A stretch of 64,000 nt of DNA, taken from contig NZ_JAOWIF010000028.1 in assembly GCF_030332225.1 (NCBI RefSeq), forward strand, positions 1 to 64,000, read 5' to 3'. Made by a program: the position numbers and the translations under genes. Shown here one piece after another: positions 24,315-31,258 of the stretch; within the stretch, counting starts at the first letter, position 1, and each line of letters starts with the position of its first letter. This DNA is from Citrobacter sp. Cu233. GTDB lineage: Bacteria; Pseudomonadota; Gammaproteobacteria; Enterobacterales; Enterobacteriaceae. Below the pieces are notes generated by a model, which saw only the letters and a list, made by a program, of their open reading frames with translations, was not told where the DNA came from and did no database searches.

Positions 24315-24519
24315 CATCAATATCGGGGGTGTTTTTTTTCCCGGTCTGCTGATGACTGTGCTCATCGCGCTGATCTGTACGCTATCACTCTTATTAATTT
24401 TCTCTTTCAGCAGGCTTTACCGACGTTTGCCCTTTCGCCCGTTGATTGATTTTTCGACTTTTATCATTAGTTGTTTCCTGCTTTTGCAGGGCCTGACCAC
24501 TCTGGAGTTATTTGCATGA
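24304..24519 (+). CDS. DUF1656 small membrane protein (YdhI/AaeX-like)
   Basis: This 71-aa protein begins MINDINIGGVFFPGLLMTV and has two membrane helices. This is the DUF1656 family that always accompanies FUSC/HlyD exporters. It overlaps the end of the FUSC gene by 11 bp and its stop overlaps the next start (ATGA), so the three genes are coupled. Confidence 0.88.
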   Translation: MINDINIGGVFFPGLLMTVLIALICTLSLLLIFSFSRLYRRLPFRPLIDFSTFIISCFLLLQGLTTLELFA

Positions 24520-25379
24520 AATCTTTACTCTCTTTATTGGGTTGCTATGCGCTGACATTAAGTGCCGTTGCGGTGGCGACACTCGTGGCATTTATTTTCT
24601 GGAAACAGTATGCGCAAACACCCTGGACACGCGACGGGCGGGTTCGTGCGGATGTGGTGCAGATTGCACCGGATGTTTCCGGGCCGGTGAGTCGCGTGGA
24701 GGTCCGCGATAACCAGTGGGTTAACCGTGGCGATATTCTCTATGCCATCGATCCCCACTGGCTGAAGCTGGCCGTGCTGAGTTCACAGGCTGACGTTGAG
24801 GCAAAACGTCATGAGATGCTAATGCGGCAGGATGCGGCAAGGCGACGGGCGATGATCAAAGGGGTGATATCCAGTGAGGACATCCAGCAAACAGGCAGTG
24901 CGGCAAGCATCGCGGCGGCCAATTATCAGGGCGCACTGACCGCGCTGGAACTGGCTCAGCTTAATTTAGCGCATGCCACCGTGAGATCACCGGTGGACGG
25001 CTATGTCACACATCTCCGTCTTCGGCCCGGTGACTATGCCACCGCGGGAGAGACAAAAGTCGCCATTGTCGATGCGCACAGTTTCTGGGTGGTGGGCTAT
25101 TTTGAAGAGACTAAACTGCGTCATATCCGCGTCGGGAAAACCGCGCAGATTTCACTGATGGGTTTTGATTCGCTGCTCATAGGCCATGTGGAGAGTATCG
25201 GGCGGGGAATTGGTGACAGCAACGATGAGACCGGCGGACTTGGGCTGCCGGATGTCAATCCCACCTTTAGCTGGGTTCGGCTGGCTCAACGCGTACCGGT
25301 GCGCATCCAGTTAGATACCATGCCTGCAGGCATTGAGTTAGTGGCAGGATTATCCGCGAGTGTATCCATTATGCCTTAA
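24516..25379 (+). CDS. HlyD-type periplasmic adaptor of the efflux system (YdhJ/AaeA-like)
   Basis: This 287-aa membrane-fusion protein has an N-terminal anchor helix (LGCYALTLSAVAVATLVAFI), the biotinyl-lipoyl halves (VQIAPDVSGPVSRVEVRDNQ and ATVRSPVDGYVTHLRLRPGD), a short helical hairpin and a beta-barrel domain (VVGYFEETKLRHIRVG). It would link the FUSC pump to an outer-membrane channel such as TolC. No outer-membrane gene is in the island. Confidence 0.9.
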   Translation: MKSLLSLLGCYALTLSAVAVATLVAFIFWKQYAQTPWTRDGRVRADVVQIAPDVSGPVSRVEVRDNQWVNRGDILYAIDPHWLKLAVLSSQADVEAKRHEMLMRQDAARRRAMIKGVISSEDIQQTGSAASIAAANYQGALTALELAQLNLAHATVRSPVDGYVTHLRLRPGDYATAGETKVAIVDAHSFWVVGYFEETKLRHIRVGKTAQISLMGFDSLLIGHVESIGRGIGDSNDETGGLGLPDVNPTFSWVRLAQRVPVRIQLDTMPAGIELVAGLSASVSIMP

Positions 25380-25850
25380 CAGGTATTAACAGCTCCGACT
25401 ATCATAGGGTTGAGGTAACGGTGTATGTGTAAATATCCCAGTAACACCGGTCATCCCATGACTTCTGCGGACCTATAATGTTGATTTATTAATGAGCCAG
25501 AGAGCAACACGATGGGTAGTAGCCCCATATTTCTATTAAAGAGGTGAAGCTTGACCGTTTTGGTGAAATCGAGGGTGTCCTGTTTGCGAAGGTCCCCATA
25601 GTGCCAGAAGCGGAAGTTGGAGTGTCAGTAACTCTTTTAGAGTAAATGACCAAGTTATGTTAGATACTTACACTTGGATCGCAGTGAATCATTGCGTGCT
25701 CGAAGAGAACGTCTTAGAAATCAATGGAATGAAGGTTTGGTCACTTAACAAATTGATTAAAGGCTTAAAAAAAGATGGTTAGCACATTTTTCGATTTCCA
25801 TATTTGTTAAATTAGTTAATATTTTTATTAAATTTAAGGATATTTTTGTT
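25380..25850. other. Intergenic region with gene debris between efflux and DUF6602 genes
   Basis: I see only two short frames: 25544-25645 (33 codons from GTG) and 25657-25782 (41 codons from ATG, MLDTYTWIAVNHCVLEENVL). Neither has a convincing ribosome site; they may be remnants of one broken gene. Bases 25600-25614 repeat 18556-18570. The last 60 bases are AT-rich and probably hold the next promoter. Confidence 0.4.
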
Positions 25851-27320
25851 ATGTCAGAAAACGAAAGGAAAAGAAAACGCCAGACTAGTGCTCAAAAAAA
25901 AGAACGTGCTGATTTTGCTGAGAAAGAAGCGAGGACAAAAGAATGGATATCAAACCAAGCCTCGCGTGCAAATAAATTACGCTCACAGGATAAGGAGTTT
26001 CATGGTCTGGAACGTGAGTTCATGTATTTACAGAATAAAATGCTTAAAGATTTTGAAATATCTAAAGATATTAAACATCCTAGAGATGTTGGTACGGTTA
26101 GAGAAGAATTGCTAAGAGCTTTCTTTATAGATAATAAGCTTTTGCCGCTTAGTTATGCAATCTCAAAATCGAGCGTCCGTGTTGCATCAACAACCGGACA
26201 CATTAGTAATGAAATTGATATTCTTTTTTATGATGCATTAAATGCATTTACGCTTATGCAGCGACAAGATATCTACGAGGTTTTACCTGTTGAGTACTGC
26301 TATGGTGCTATTCAGGTAAAATCAAAACTTACAAAAAAAGAATTAGGAAGTGCATTCAAAAATATTGCCTCATTCAAAAAATTAAAGAGAATAGTTAGTA
26401 ATCAAGGTATTATTGTTCATTCAGGCACGAAAATTCAGAAGGATGGATTCGGAGTTATTTTTGCTTATGATACTGACATGGAGTGGAGCGATATCGTTTC
26501 AGAGTTAGAAAAGCATGCGCAAAGTTATGATAAAAGTTTACTTCCTAATGCTGTCTTCATTCTTTCGAAAGGCTTTTTCTTATATGGCGATGAACGCTTT
26601 GGAAGTGTCTATAATTCTGATATGAAGAACTTTGGAGACATTGTTGTATATGGTAATCCTGATTATCAAGGGTGTTGCCTTTATCAACTTTATGATATTG
26701 TTTTTAATTTACTTAATAGCACAAAAACTAAAAATGTATTACCAAATCAGTATTTCAGACTTCCGTTGACTGCGGGGGATTACTCTTACGAATATAACTT
26801 AGGCTACTTTGCAGAATATGGTCATTGTGAAGCGCATGGAGACTTTGCAAGAACATATACTCCAGAGAAACTTGAACGACTAATTAGTTGGTGCCAGACA
26901 GCAGAACTAATTAATTGGGTGAAAGCCACGGATATAGCTTATGGTAAAGCAGGTGACAACTATGAGGCTTATGAAAGGCAATCAGGCGATGTGATAATTT
27001 ACAATCCAGAACACTTACCTCTTAGCGATATTTTAGTCAGCGATAGGGAAATAATTGTTGAAGGAAAGGAAATGCTAACTAAAGCACTTGCTTATGATGC
27101 GATAAAATGTGGTGGAATGAATATTTTAATTCCTTATTATTATCAAATCACCGAGGACTTAGTACAAAGTTGTCCCAAGTGTAAAAAAATGCACTTAATA
27201 AAAATTCAACTGATAAGAACTAATGCCACCATTTATAGAATGGCAGGCAATTTTTTGAAGTCTAAATTATATTTAACATCACAGATTAATGCTCAGAGAC
27301 CGTTTCAGAACAGTCTCTGA
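25851..27320 (+). CDS. DUF6602 protein with PD-(D/E)XK-like nuclease motif
   Basis: This 489-aa protein starts with a highly charged helical segment (residues 1-55), then a domain I assign to DUF6602: REELLRAFF, GHISNEIDILFYD and VEYCYGAIQVKSKL. The Glu-Ile-Asp followed 30 or so residues later by Gln-Val-Lys resembles the active site of PD-(D/E)XK nucleases (E-x-D...QxK). Near the C-terminus is SCPKCKKMH, half of a zinc knuckle. AT-rich, single gene with its own terminator, on the strand opposite to the phage operon. A defence nuclease is plausible; no partner gene is adjacent. Confidence 0.7.
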   Translation: MSENERKRKRQTSAQKKERADFAEKEARTKEWISNQASRANKLRSQDKEFHGLEREFMYLQNKMLKDFEISKDIKHPRDVGTVREELLRAFFIDNKLLPLSYAISKSSVRVASTTGHISNEIDILFYDALNAFTLMQRQDIYEVLPVEYCYGAIQVKSKLTKKELGSAFKNIASFKKLKRIVSNQGIIVHSGTKIQKDGFGVIFAYDTDMEWSDIVSELEKHAQSYDKSLLPNAVFILSKGFFLYGDERFGSVYNSDMKNFGDIVVYGNPDYQGCCLYQLYDIVFNLLNSTKTKNVLPNQYFRLPLTAGDYSYEYNLGYFAEYGHCEAHGDFARTYTPEKLERLISWCQTAELINWVKATDIAYGKAGDNYEAYERQSGDVIIYNPEHLPLSDILVSDREIIVEGKEMLTKALAYDAIKCGGMNILIPYYYQITEDLVQSCPKCKKMHLIKIQLIRTNATIYRMAGNFLKSKLYLTSQINAQRPFQNSL

Positions 27321-27359
27321 CTGCATCATTAATTAATAAAGTAAATTGCCTTTTAACGA

Positions 27360-27394
27360 TAGGGGGTAATAATTTCATTATTACCCCCTATTTA
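27360..27394 (+). terminator. Strong terminator after the DUF6602 gene
   Basis: AGGGGGTAATAAT and ATTATTACCCCCT form a near-perfect 13-bp stem followed by ATTT, about 40 bp after the stop codon. Confidence 0.8.
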
Positions 27395-27414
27395 CGTTCA
27401 TCAAACCTAAAGTA

Positions 27415-27440
27415 AGTCCGTTTTTCGCTCATAGCGGACC
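27415..27440 (+). repeat. 26-bp palindromic repeat, copy 2
   Basis: It matches 20477-20502 at 23 of 26 positions, same orientation, with GTCCG...CGGAC inverted arms. Confidence 0.7.
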
Positions 27441-27555
27441 AAAATCAAATTCTAAAACGACGTTGCTAAGTGGGAGTCCATAGTGAATGACGGGACGCTC
27501 CGGGCAGCGCCATAATAAATCAGCGCCCGCTAGAGGTAGACGTTGTTTCATAGTG

Positions 27556-27717
27556 CTATGAGCGCTCCTGCCAGACAATCCAAGCAACCGCCGCTTCCCA
27601 TGAGATATATCCGTTGTTGCCATGTTTCGCCCTCCGAAGATCAACTGTATCACCAAACCTTTCAATGATGAATTTTTCAAACTCTATGCGTTTTTCTTCG
27701 TCGTTCGTTGAATCCAT
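27556..27717 (-). CDS. Small phage protein, 53 aa
   Basis: ATG at 27717 opens a frame with a charged N-terminus (MDSTNDEEKRIEFEKFIIER) ending in WEAAVAWIVWQERS. The AW..W end resembles small early phage proteins. It may be the end of a longer family member cut by the stop at 27556. No function known. Confidence 0.45.
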   Translation of the reverse strand: MDSTNDEEKRIEFEKFIIERFGDTVDLRRAKHGNNGYISWEAAVAWIVWQERS

Positions 27718-27783
27718 GCGCTCCCCTGATGCGTCCCATTAATCGCTCTTATTGCATAAAAAATAGCATATACAATAGAGAGT

Positions 27784-27806
27784 GAAAAACCCGCCGTAGC
27801 GGGTTT
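27784..27806 (-). terminator. Terminator after the 55-aa secreted protein gene
   Basis: AAACCCGC-TACG-GCGGGTTT on the minus strand is followed by TTC, lying about 30 bp after the stop at 27838. Confidence 0.65.
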
Positions 27807-27837
27807 GATTTTGATGGCGAGTGCTATCTATTGATAA

Positions 27838-28005
27838 CTATTTCTGACAAACCTTCTTAGATTTGCTGATTGAGCTATCATTACAAACAAACTTTTCGCC
27901 CGAGCAATGCGATATTCCGCCTTTCTTACCTGAGCATGGCTTGTTTGCTGCCGTTGCTGTCAGTGAGAAAAGTGACACCAATAAAACAACAAGAACTTTC
28001 TTCAT
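27838..28005 (-). CDS. Small secreted Cys-rich protein
   Basis: This 55-aa precursor has a signal peptide (MKKVLVVLLVSLFSLTATAA) and a 35-residue mature part with four cysteines (KPCSGKKGGISHCSGEKFVC..., ending VCQK), which probably forms disulfides in the periplasm. Similar small proteins occur in enterobacterial phages and plasmids; function unknown to me. ATG at 28005 is chosen to give a clean signal peptide. Terminators flank it on both sides. Confidence 0.65.
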   Translation of the reverse strand: MKKVLVVLLVSLFSLTATAANKPCSGKKGGISHCSGEKFVCNDSSISKSKKVCQK

Positions 28006-28053
28006 ATCCCCATCAGTAAAAGACAGGGAATCGTAGCAGGGATTGATGAAGCG

Positions 28054-28079
28054 AAAAAGAGAACCCTCCGTAGCGGGTT
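28054..28079 (-). terminator. Terminator at right border of the cargo island
   Basis: AACCCGCTACGGAGGGTT on the minus strand is followed by CTCTTTTTCGC. It lies in the same place within the border module as the one at 18041-18067. Confidence 0.6.
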
Positions 28080-28180
28080 GAATTAGCAATATTTTATTAA
28101 GCCGTCATTTGTTTCTGATGACAAATCTCTGGCAAATTAGCTCATACCAAAGCTTCAGCGAACGACGGGATAATGAGACG
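28073..28180 (-). repeat. Border module copy B: degenerate gene end plus terminator
   Basis: Minus-strand translation reads PSFAEALV, an in-frame stop, then ANLPEICHQKQMTA and stop. This is the decayed form of the peptide end seen in copies A and C. Bases 28073-28126 align with 18061-18114. Confidence 0.7.
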
Positions 28181-28185
28181 GCCTA

Positions 28186-28443
28186 TTACCTCTTCTCATT
28201 CTGCGCAGCCATGTCCAGATAGCGCGGATCGGATGCTTTCGGTAACGTCAGGCTTTGCTCGCGGTAGTGGCGCACTCGCTCCATGAAGTATTCTCGAAGA
28301 TGTTCTGGCTGCTCTCGTGCTACCTGCTCAGCGATAACCGGCATGTTCAGGCGCTCTTTGTACGCTACACCAGAAGCCGCCAAGTCGACGTTAACCTTGT
28401 CCTGCTCTTCTTTCGATTTTGCTGCGATGTTAAATTCACTCAT
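28186..28443 (-). CDS. Small early phage protein, unknown
   Basis: This 85-aa soluble helical protein begins [20 protein letters not shown] and contains [21 protein letters not shown] recall very similar proteins in the right operon of E. coli and Salmonella lambdoid prophages, without assigned function. Its start overlaps the stop of the upstream membrane-protein gene (ATGA). Confidence 0.65.
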   Translation of the reverse strand: MSEFNIAAKSKEEQDKVNVDLAASGVAYKERLNMPVIAEQVAREQPEHLREYFMERVRHYREQSLTLPKASDPRYLDMAAQNEKR

Positions 28444-28838
28444 AAATAATCCCCAAGATAGTCACCAAAGGCATTAATGAGGGATGAAAGAACTATCAAG
28501 ATCACACCCCAAAAAATGTTAATGGACACTTTACGTCCCTCATCAGACGTGACTGACGTTTTCCCATCTTCGTCCGTTCCAGCAAAACAAAAAGCCTTGG
28601 CTTGAGAAAGGTAAATACCATCGGCGAAAAGAGGCGATAGAGTAAGTAACGTACCAATCATGATCCCAATTGAGCCAAATCTTGGAAGGATATTCCACTG
28701 TTCATAATACTTAGAAAGTAATACTCCCACAGCAATAATACTCAGCCAAATAACAAGCATGAACGCTCTATTTGCCAACCATTTTATGTAAGGATCTAAA
28801 GGATGGATATCATGTTTACTTCTGAATTGATTGCTCAT
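28440..28838 (-). CDS. Multi-pass membrane protein, unknown
   Basis: This 132-aa protein has three hydrophobic helices: [40 protein letters not shown] and [21 protein letters not shown] soluble loop ([20 protein letters not shown]) lies between the last two. It is the first gene of a coupled pair with the 85-aa gene. A membrane protein in a phage early operon may serve superinfection exclusion, but nothing in it identifies a function. Confidence 0.6.
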   Translation of the reverse strand: MSNQFRSKHDIHPLDPYIKWLANRAFMLVIWLSIIAVGVLLSKYYEQWNILPRFGSIGIMIGTLLTLSPLFADGIYLSQAKAFCFAGTDEDGKTSVTSDEGRKVSINIFWGVILIVLSSLINAFGDYLGDYL

Positions 28839-28869
28839 TTCCCCTCCATGTTATGGAGGGGATTATAGG

Positions 28870-29037
28870 TCAGGCTGCGATTTTTTTCGACTGGCATACC
28901 TCCGGCAGGTTAGCCCTCACCAAAGCCTCAGTAAATGGTGGCAGCACCGCATTGCTCCATCTGTGACAAGGCGAAGATTTCAGATTGCGGTCGCATTTAG
29001 TCACCCTAAATGCGCAGAAGTCAACAGAGTTGTTCAA
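28870..29037 (-). pseudogene. Gene-end copy C (EALVRANLPEVCQ peptide), probable remnant
   Basis: A 55-codon frame from a TTG at 29037, with poor ribosome-site spacing, ends HRWSNAVLPPFTEALVRANL then PEVCQSKKIAA. The upstream ATG frame (29058) runs into a stop after a few codons, as if frameshifted. This is the best preserved of three copies of the same C-terminus (others at 18.1 and 28.1 kb) and probably derives from a once complete phage gene. Confidence 0.45.
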
Positions 29038-29102
29038 GCTCCGATGACAAAATCATAATGCAAAGATTATTAGCAAAAATTAAATTCTGTGATAGGAATA
29101 TT

Positions 29103-29501
29103 TTATTTCTTTATTTTTTGTATTTGATTATGCATTTCCTTAACCATACTCTCTAATTCAAAATCCGAAGATGTTATTTCAGTCATCATAGCCTGAGCTG
29201 ATTGAGATAGTTGTGCATTAACTGTTTTTTCAGTTAAAATCTCTACTCCCTGCTTTAGGTGTTTCAACTTATATGAGCTTGAACATATCATCAACGTATG
29301 ATGAATAATTAACAAACGAAAACTATCTAACCATTTTGCAATATACCCAGACAAAATAACCAAAATTATCAGCACTTGATAATAGACTTGCTCTGATAAA
29401 AAACCTAATAAGCCAACCTTAAATTTGAATGAATAAAAATAAAATAAAAGAGCACTCAATATAAGTTGAATGATAATTTTTGGTGCGTCATTAGTTTTCA
29501 C
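29103..29501 (-). CDS. Two-helix membrane protein, second gene of an AT-rich pair
   Basis: This 132-aa protein from GTG at 29501 (GGAG upstream; an ATG at 29531 is also in frame) has two membrane helices (IIIQLILSALLFYFYSFKF and VYYQVLIILVILSGYIAKWL) and a cytosolic helical tail (ESMVKEMHNQIQKIKK). It slightly overlaps the upstream gene, so the pair is probably coupled. AT-rich, no family recognised. A membrane effector with a soluble partner is the layout of several exclusion systems; that reading is inference. Confidence 0.6.
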   Translation of the reverse strand: MKTNDAPKIIIQLILSALLFYFYSFKFKVGLLGFLSEQVYYQVLIILVILSGYIAKWLDSFRLLIIHHTLMICSSSYKLKHLKQGVEILTEKTVNAQLSQSAQAMMTEITSSDFELESMVKEMHNQIQKIKK

Positions 29502-29967
29502 TTTGCGCTCCAGCTTTATATTTATCAACAACTACCCTCAGGTCTTTATAGCAAGCAAAATTTTCAAGCATCATTTTAAAGATCGTCAGCTTTAAATTAT
29601 TACTTAGCATGTCTTCACTTAGGTTATCCTCTGCAAAAACATCTAACTTATCTGAGGAAATATTTTTTATTATGAATGCTCCATTGGAATTTTTGGATTC
29701 AACAAAGATAGTTTTACATGGTGTTGTGGTTGTCAAATTAACAACTTTAGCTATACTATCAGCATCGAAAACACTATTAAAATCATGAGGCGACTGAAAA
29801 GAATTTGAAATTTCAATCCTTGAAGAAATCATAGATTCTTTAGCGTACACTCTCAAATCAGTAAAGGCTTCTTTATAATAAAAAGAGATGCCATAATCTG
29901 TGTCTTTTAATTTTGAAACTTCATTTACACTTGATAAAGATTTTTTTACTTCTTTTAACTCAATCAT
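29491..29967 (-). CDS. Soluble protein, first gene of an AT-rich pair
   Basis: This 158-aa protein begins MIELKEVKKSLSSVNEVSKL and has mixed alpha/beta character with no signal or membrane helix. Segments such as ASNSF- and VESKNSNGAFIIKNISSD give no motif I recognise. It stands at the head of the pair, preceded by a 170-bp AT-rich gap (29968-30136) that may hold its promoter. Candidate sensor or partner for the membrane protein downstream. Confidence 0.6.
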   Translation of the reverse strand: MIELKEVKKSLSSVNEVSKLKDTDYGISFYYKEAFTDLRVYAKESMISSRIEISNSFQSPHDFNSVFDADSIAKVVNLTTTTPCKTIFVESKNSNGAFIIKNISSDKLDVFAEDNLSEDMLSNNLKLTIFKMMLENFACYKDLRVVVDKYKAGAQSEN

Positions 29968-30136
29968 CTCAGACCTTTTTATTTAATGTGTTCTTACGGA
30001 ATCACCTTTCAAATTTATCTCTTATAGGAGCAATTCTCAAGGATTTTATCAATGATTAACGAATGTTAAAATGTTGATAATTTAGGATAAGAAAGGTTTC
30101 TTTGCACTTCCATTGTAAGTATACTCCAATTGTTCT

Positions 30137-30358
30137 CTACTTTAATTGATTGTATTTGGCAAGCAACAGTTGTATGAGTGTCCGCCCATGCTCGGCAGCC
30201 GGCGGCGCAATTGCCAAGCGTACCGGTGGCACTGGCTTACCCTCAGCGACGCGCTTCTCCCACATGTCTAGCAGATCGCCTGCCTCGCGCGCCAGCTCCC
30301 TGCTCTTGCTCTCGGAGTTAGCGAGTTGTGCTGCTAGTCCCCCGTAGGTTGGTTTCAT
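30137..30358 (-). CDS. Small early phage protein, unknown
   Basis: This 73-aa protein begins MKPTYGGLAAQLANSESKSR. It is Ala/Leu/Glu-rich and probably helical, with a Pro-rich middle (EGKPVPPVRLAIAPPAAEHG). It lies after the zinc-ribbon gene in the right early operon. Function unknown. Confidence 0.55.
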   Translation of the reverse strand: MKPTYGGLAAQLANSESKSRELAREAGDLLDMWEKRVAEGKPVPPVRLAIAPPAAEHGRTLIQLLLAKYNQLK

Positions 30359-30368
30359 GCTGTTTTCC

Positions 30369-30578
30369 CTAGTTTATTTTTTCGACAAGTTCAATCCACT
30401 GTGGCGCCAGCTTTTTCTCTGCCTGTGCGCGGCTGCCAGCTGGGCCATTCAAATTCACACGGTAATGGTCATACGGGCATTTCAATCCACCCCATACCCA
30501 TCCCATATGGTTAGGCTTTAGCGCGTATTCGGGCATATTTCCGCAGGTCGGACAGCGTGGTAACTCAGACTGTTTCAT
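30369..30578 (-). CDS. Small zinc-ribbon protein
   Basis: This 69-aa protein has a CPTCGNMP ... LKCPYDHYRV arrangement, a one-knuckle zinc-binding pattern as in restriction-alleviation-like (Lar-type) phage proteins. That assignment is tentative. Start overlaps the DUF1627 gene stop by four bases. Confidence 0.6.
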   Translation of the reverse strand: MKQSELPRCPTCGNMPEYALKPNHMGWVWGGLKCPYDHYRVNLNGPAGSRAQAEKKLAPQWIELVEKIN

Positions 30579-31237
30579 TGCGCCAGCTCCTGCATCAGTG
30601 CACCGTGTTTGCGAATGCTGCGAACGGCTTCACGAAGTTTTTCCAGGTTGGCCAGCTTCGCTTTCGTACGGCGAATTTCGCTTGAGATACCGCGTACCGT
30701 TGGGATCAGCAGATCATCAGGACGGCTCACGAACGAGGGAATTTCCTCGACAATTTCAGTGACAGATTTTTTTAGTACTGGTGGCGTTGATATCTCCGGT
30801 TCCTGTGGTGTTGAAATCTTGTTTTTAACTGGCCCAGCGGCCGCTACCGAATAAACAAACTTGTTGCCCACTTTTTCGCGGATGATCCGCCCTTTTGTCA
30901 TGTGGTGGGTCAGCATTGGTGCCACACGTTTGGATTCAATACCTGCCAGTGTTGCCAGCTCAAAGGATGTCTGTGGTCCATGTTCGGCCAGTAAGGCGAT
31001 GACGTCGCTGACAGATACACTTGCCGGTGTTTTGCTGACAGAACTGGTCGCCGTGGGCTGTGACTTCACCTCCCCAGTAGCAACTTTCCAGTACCCGTTA
31101 GCCTGAACAACCTCGTTACGTTCTTCGTGCTCACGCAGCATCCCGATCACCGCCGCAGGCTCAATTTTCATGCGCGCCGCAATTTCACGGGCAGTCGCTT
31201 TTTCCATCGCTTTCAGTACGTCTAAAATGGTTTCCAT
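30575..31237 (-). CDS. DUF1627-type winged-helix phage protein
   Basis: This 220-aa protein contains two winged-helix-like segments: ILDVLKAMEKATAREIAARM with WKVA, and DVIALLAEHGPQTSFELATL with KVGNKFVYSV. A charged helical C-terminus (SEIRRTKAKLANLEKLREAV) follows. It matches DUF1627 proteins found just after the replication gene in E. coli lambdoid prophages. A DNA-binding accessory role is likely. Confidence 0.7.
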   Translation of the reverse strand: METILDVLKAMEKATAREIAARMKIEPAAVIGMLREHEERNEVVQANGYWKVATGEVKSQPTATSSVSKTPASVSVSDVIALLAEHGPQTSFELATLAGIESKRVAPMLTHHMTKGRIIREKVGNKFVYSVAAAGPVKNKISTPQEPEISTPPVLKKSVTEIVEEIPSFVSRPDDLLIPTVRGISSEIRRTKAKLANLEKLREAVRSIRKHGALMQELAQ

Positions 31238-31258
31238 AAAATTCTCCAGGTTAATTTT

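Noticed and set aside
21403-25379. Idea that the prophage ends here and the efflux operon is core chromosome
   Set aside because: Phage early genes lie on both sides in continuous lambdoid order, and the integrase and potB junction are at 38-39 kb.
25544-25645. 33-codon frame from GTG as a real gene
   Set aside because: Weak start, no ribosome site, and stops directly upstream; more likely debris.
27429-27680. 83-codon minus-strand frame
   Set aside because: The frame at 27556-27717 has a better start and phage-like sequence; this one overlaps it out of frame and runs into the palindromic repeat.
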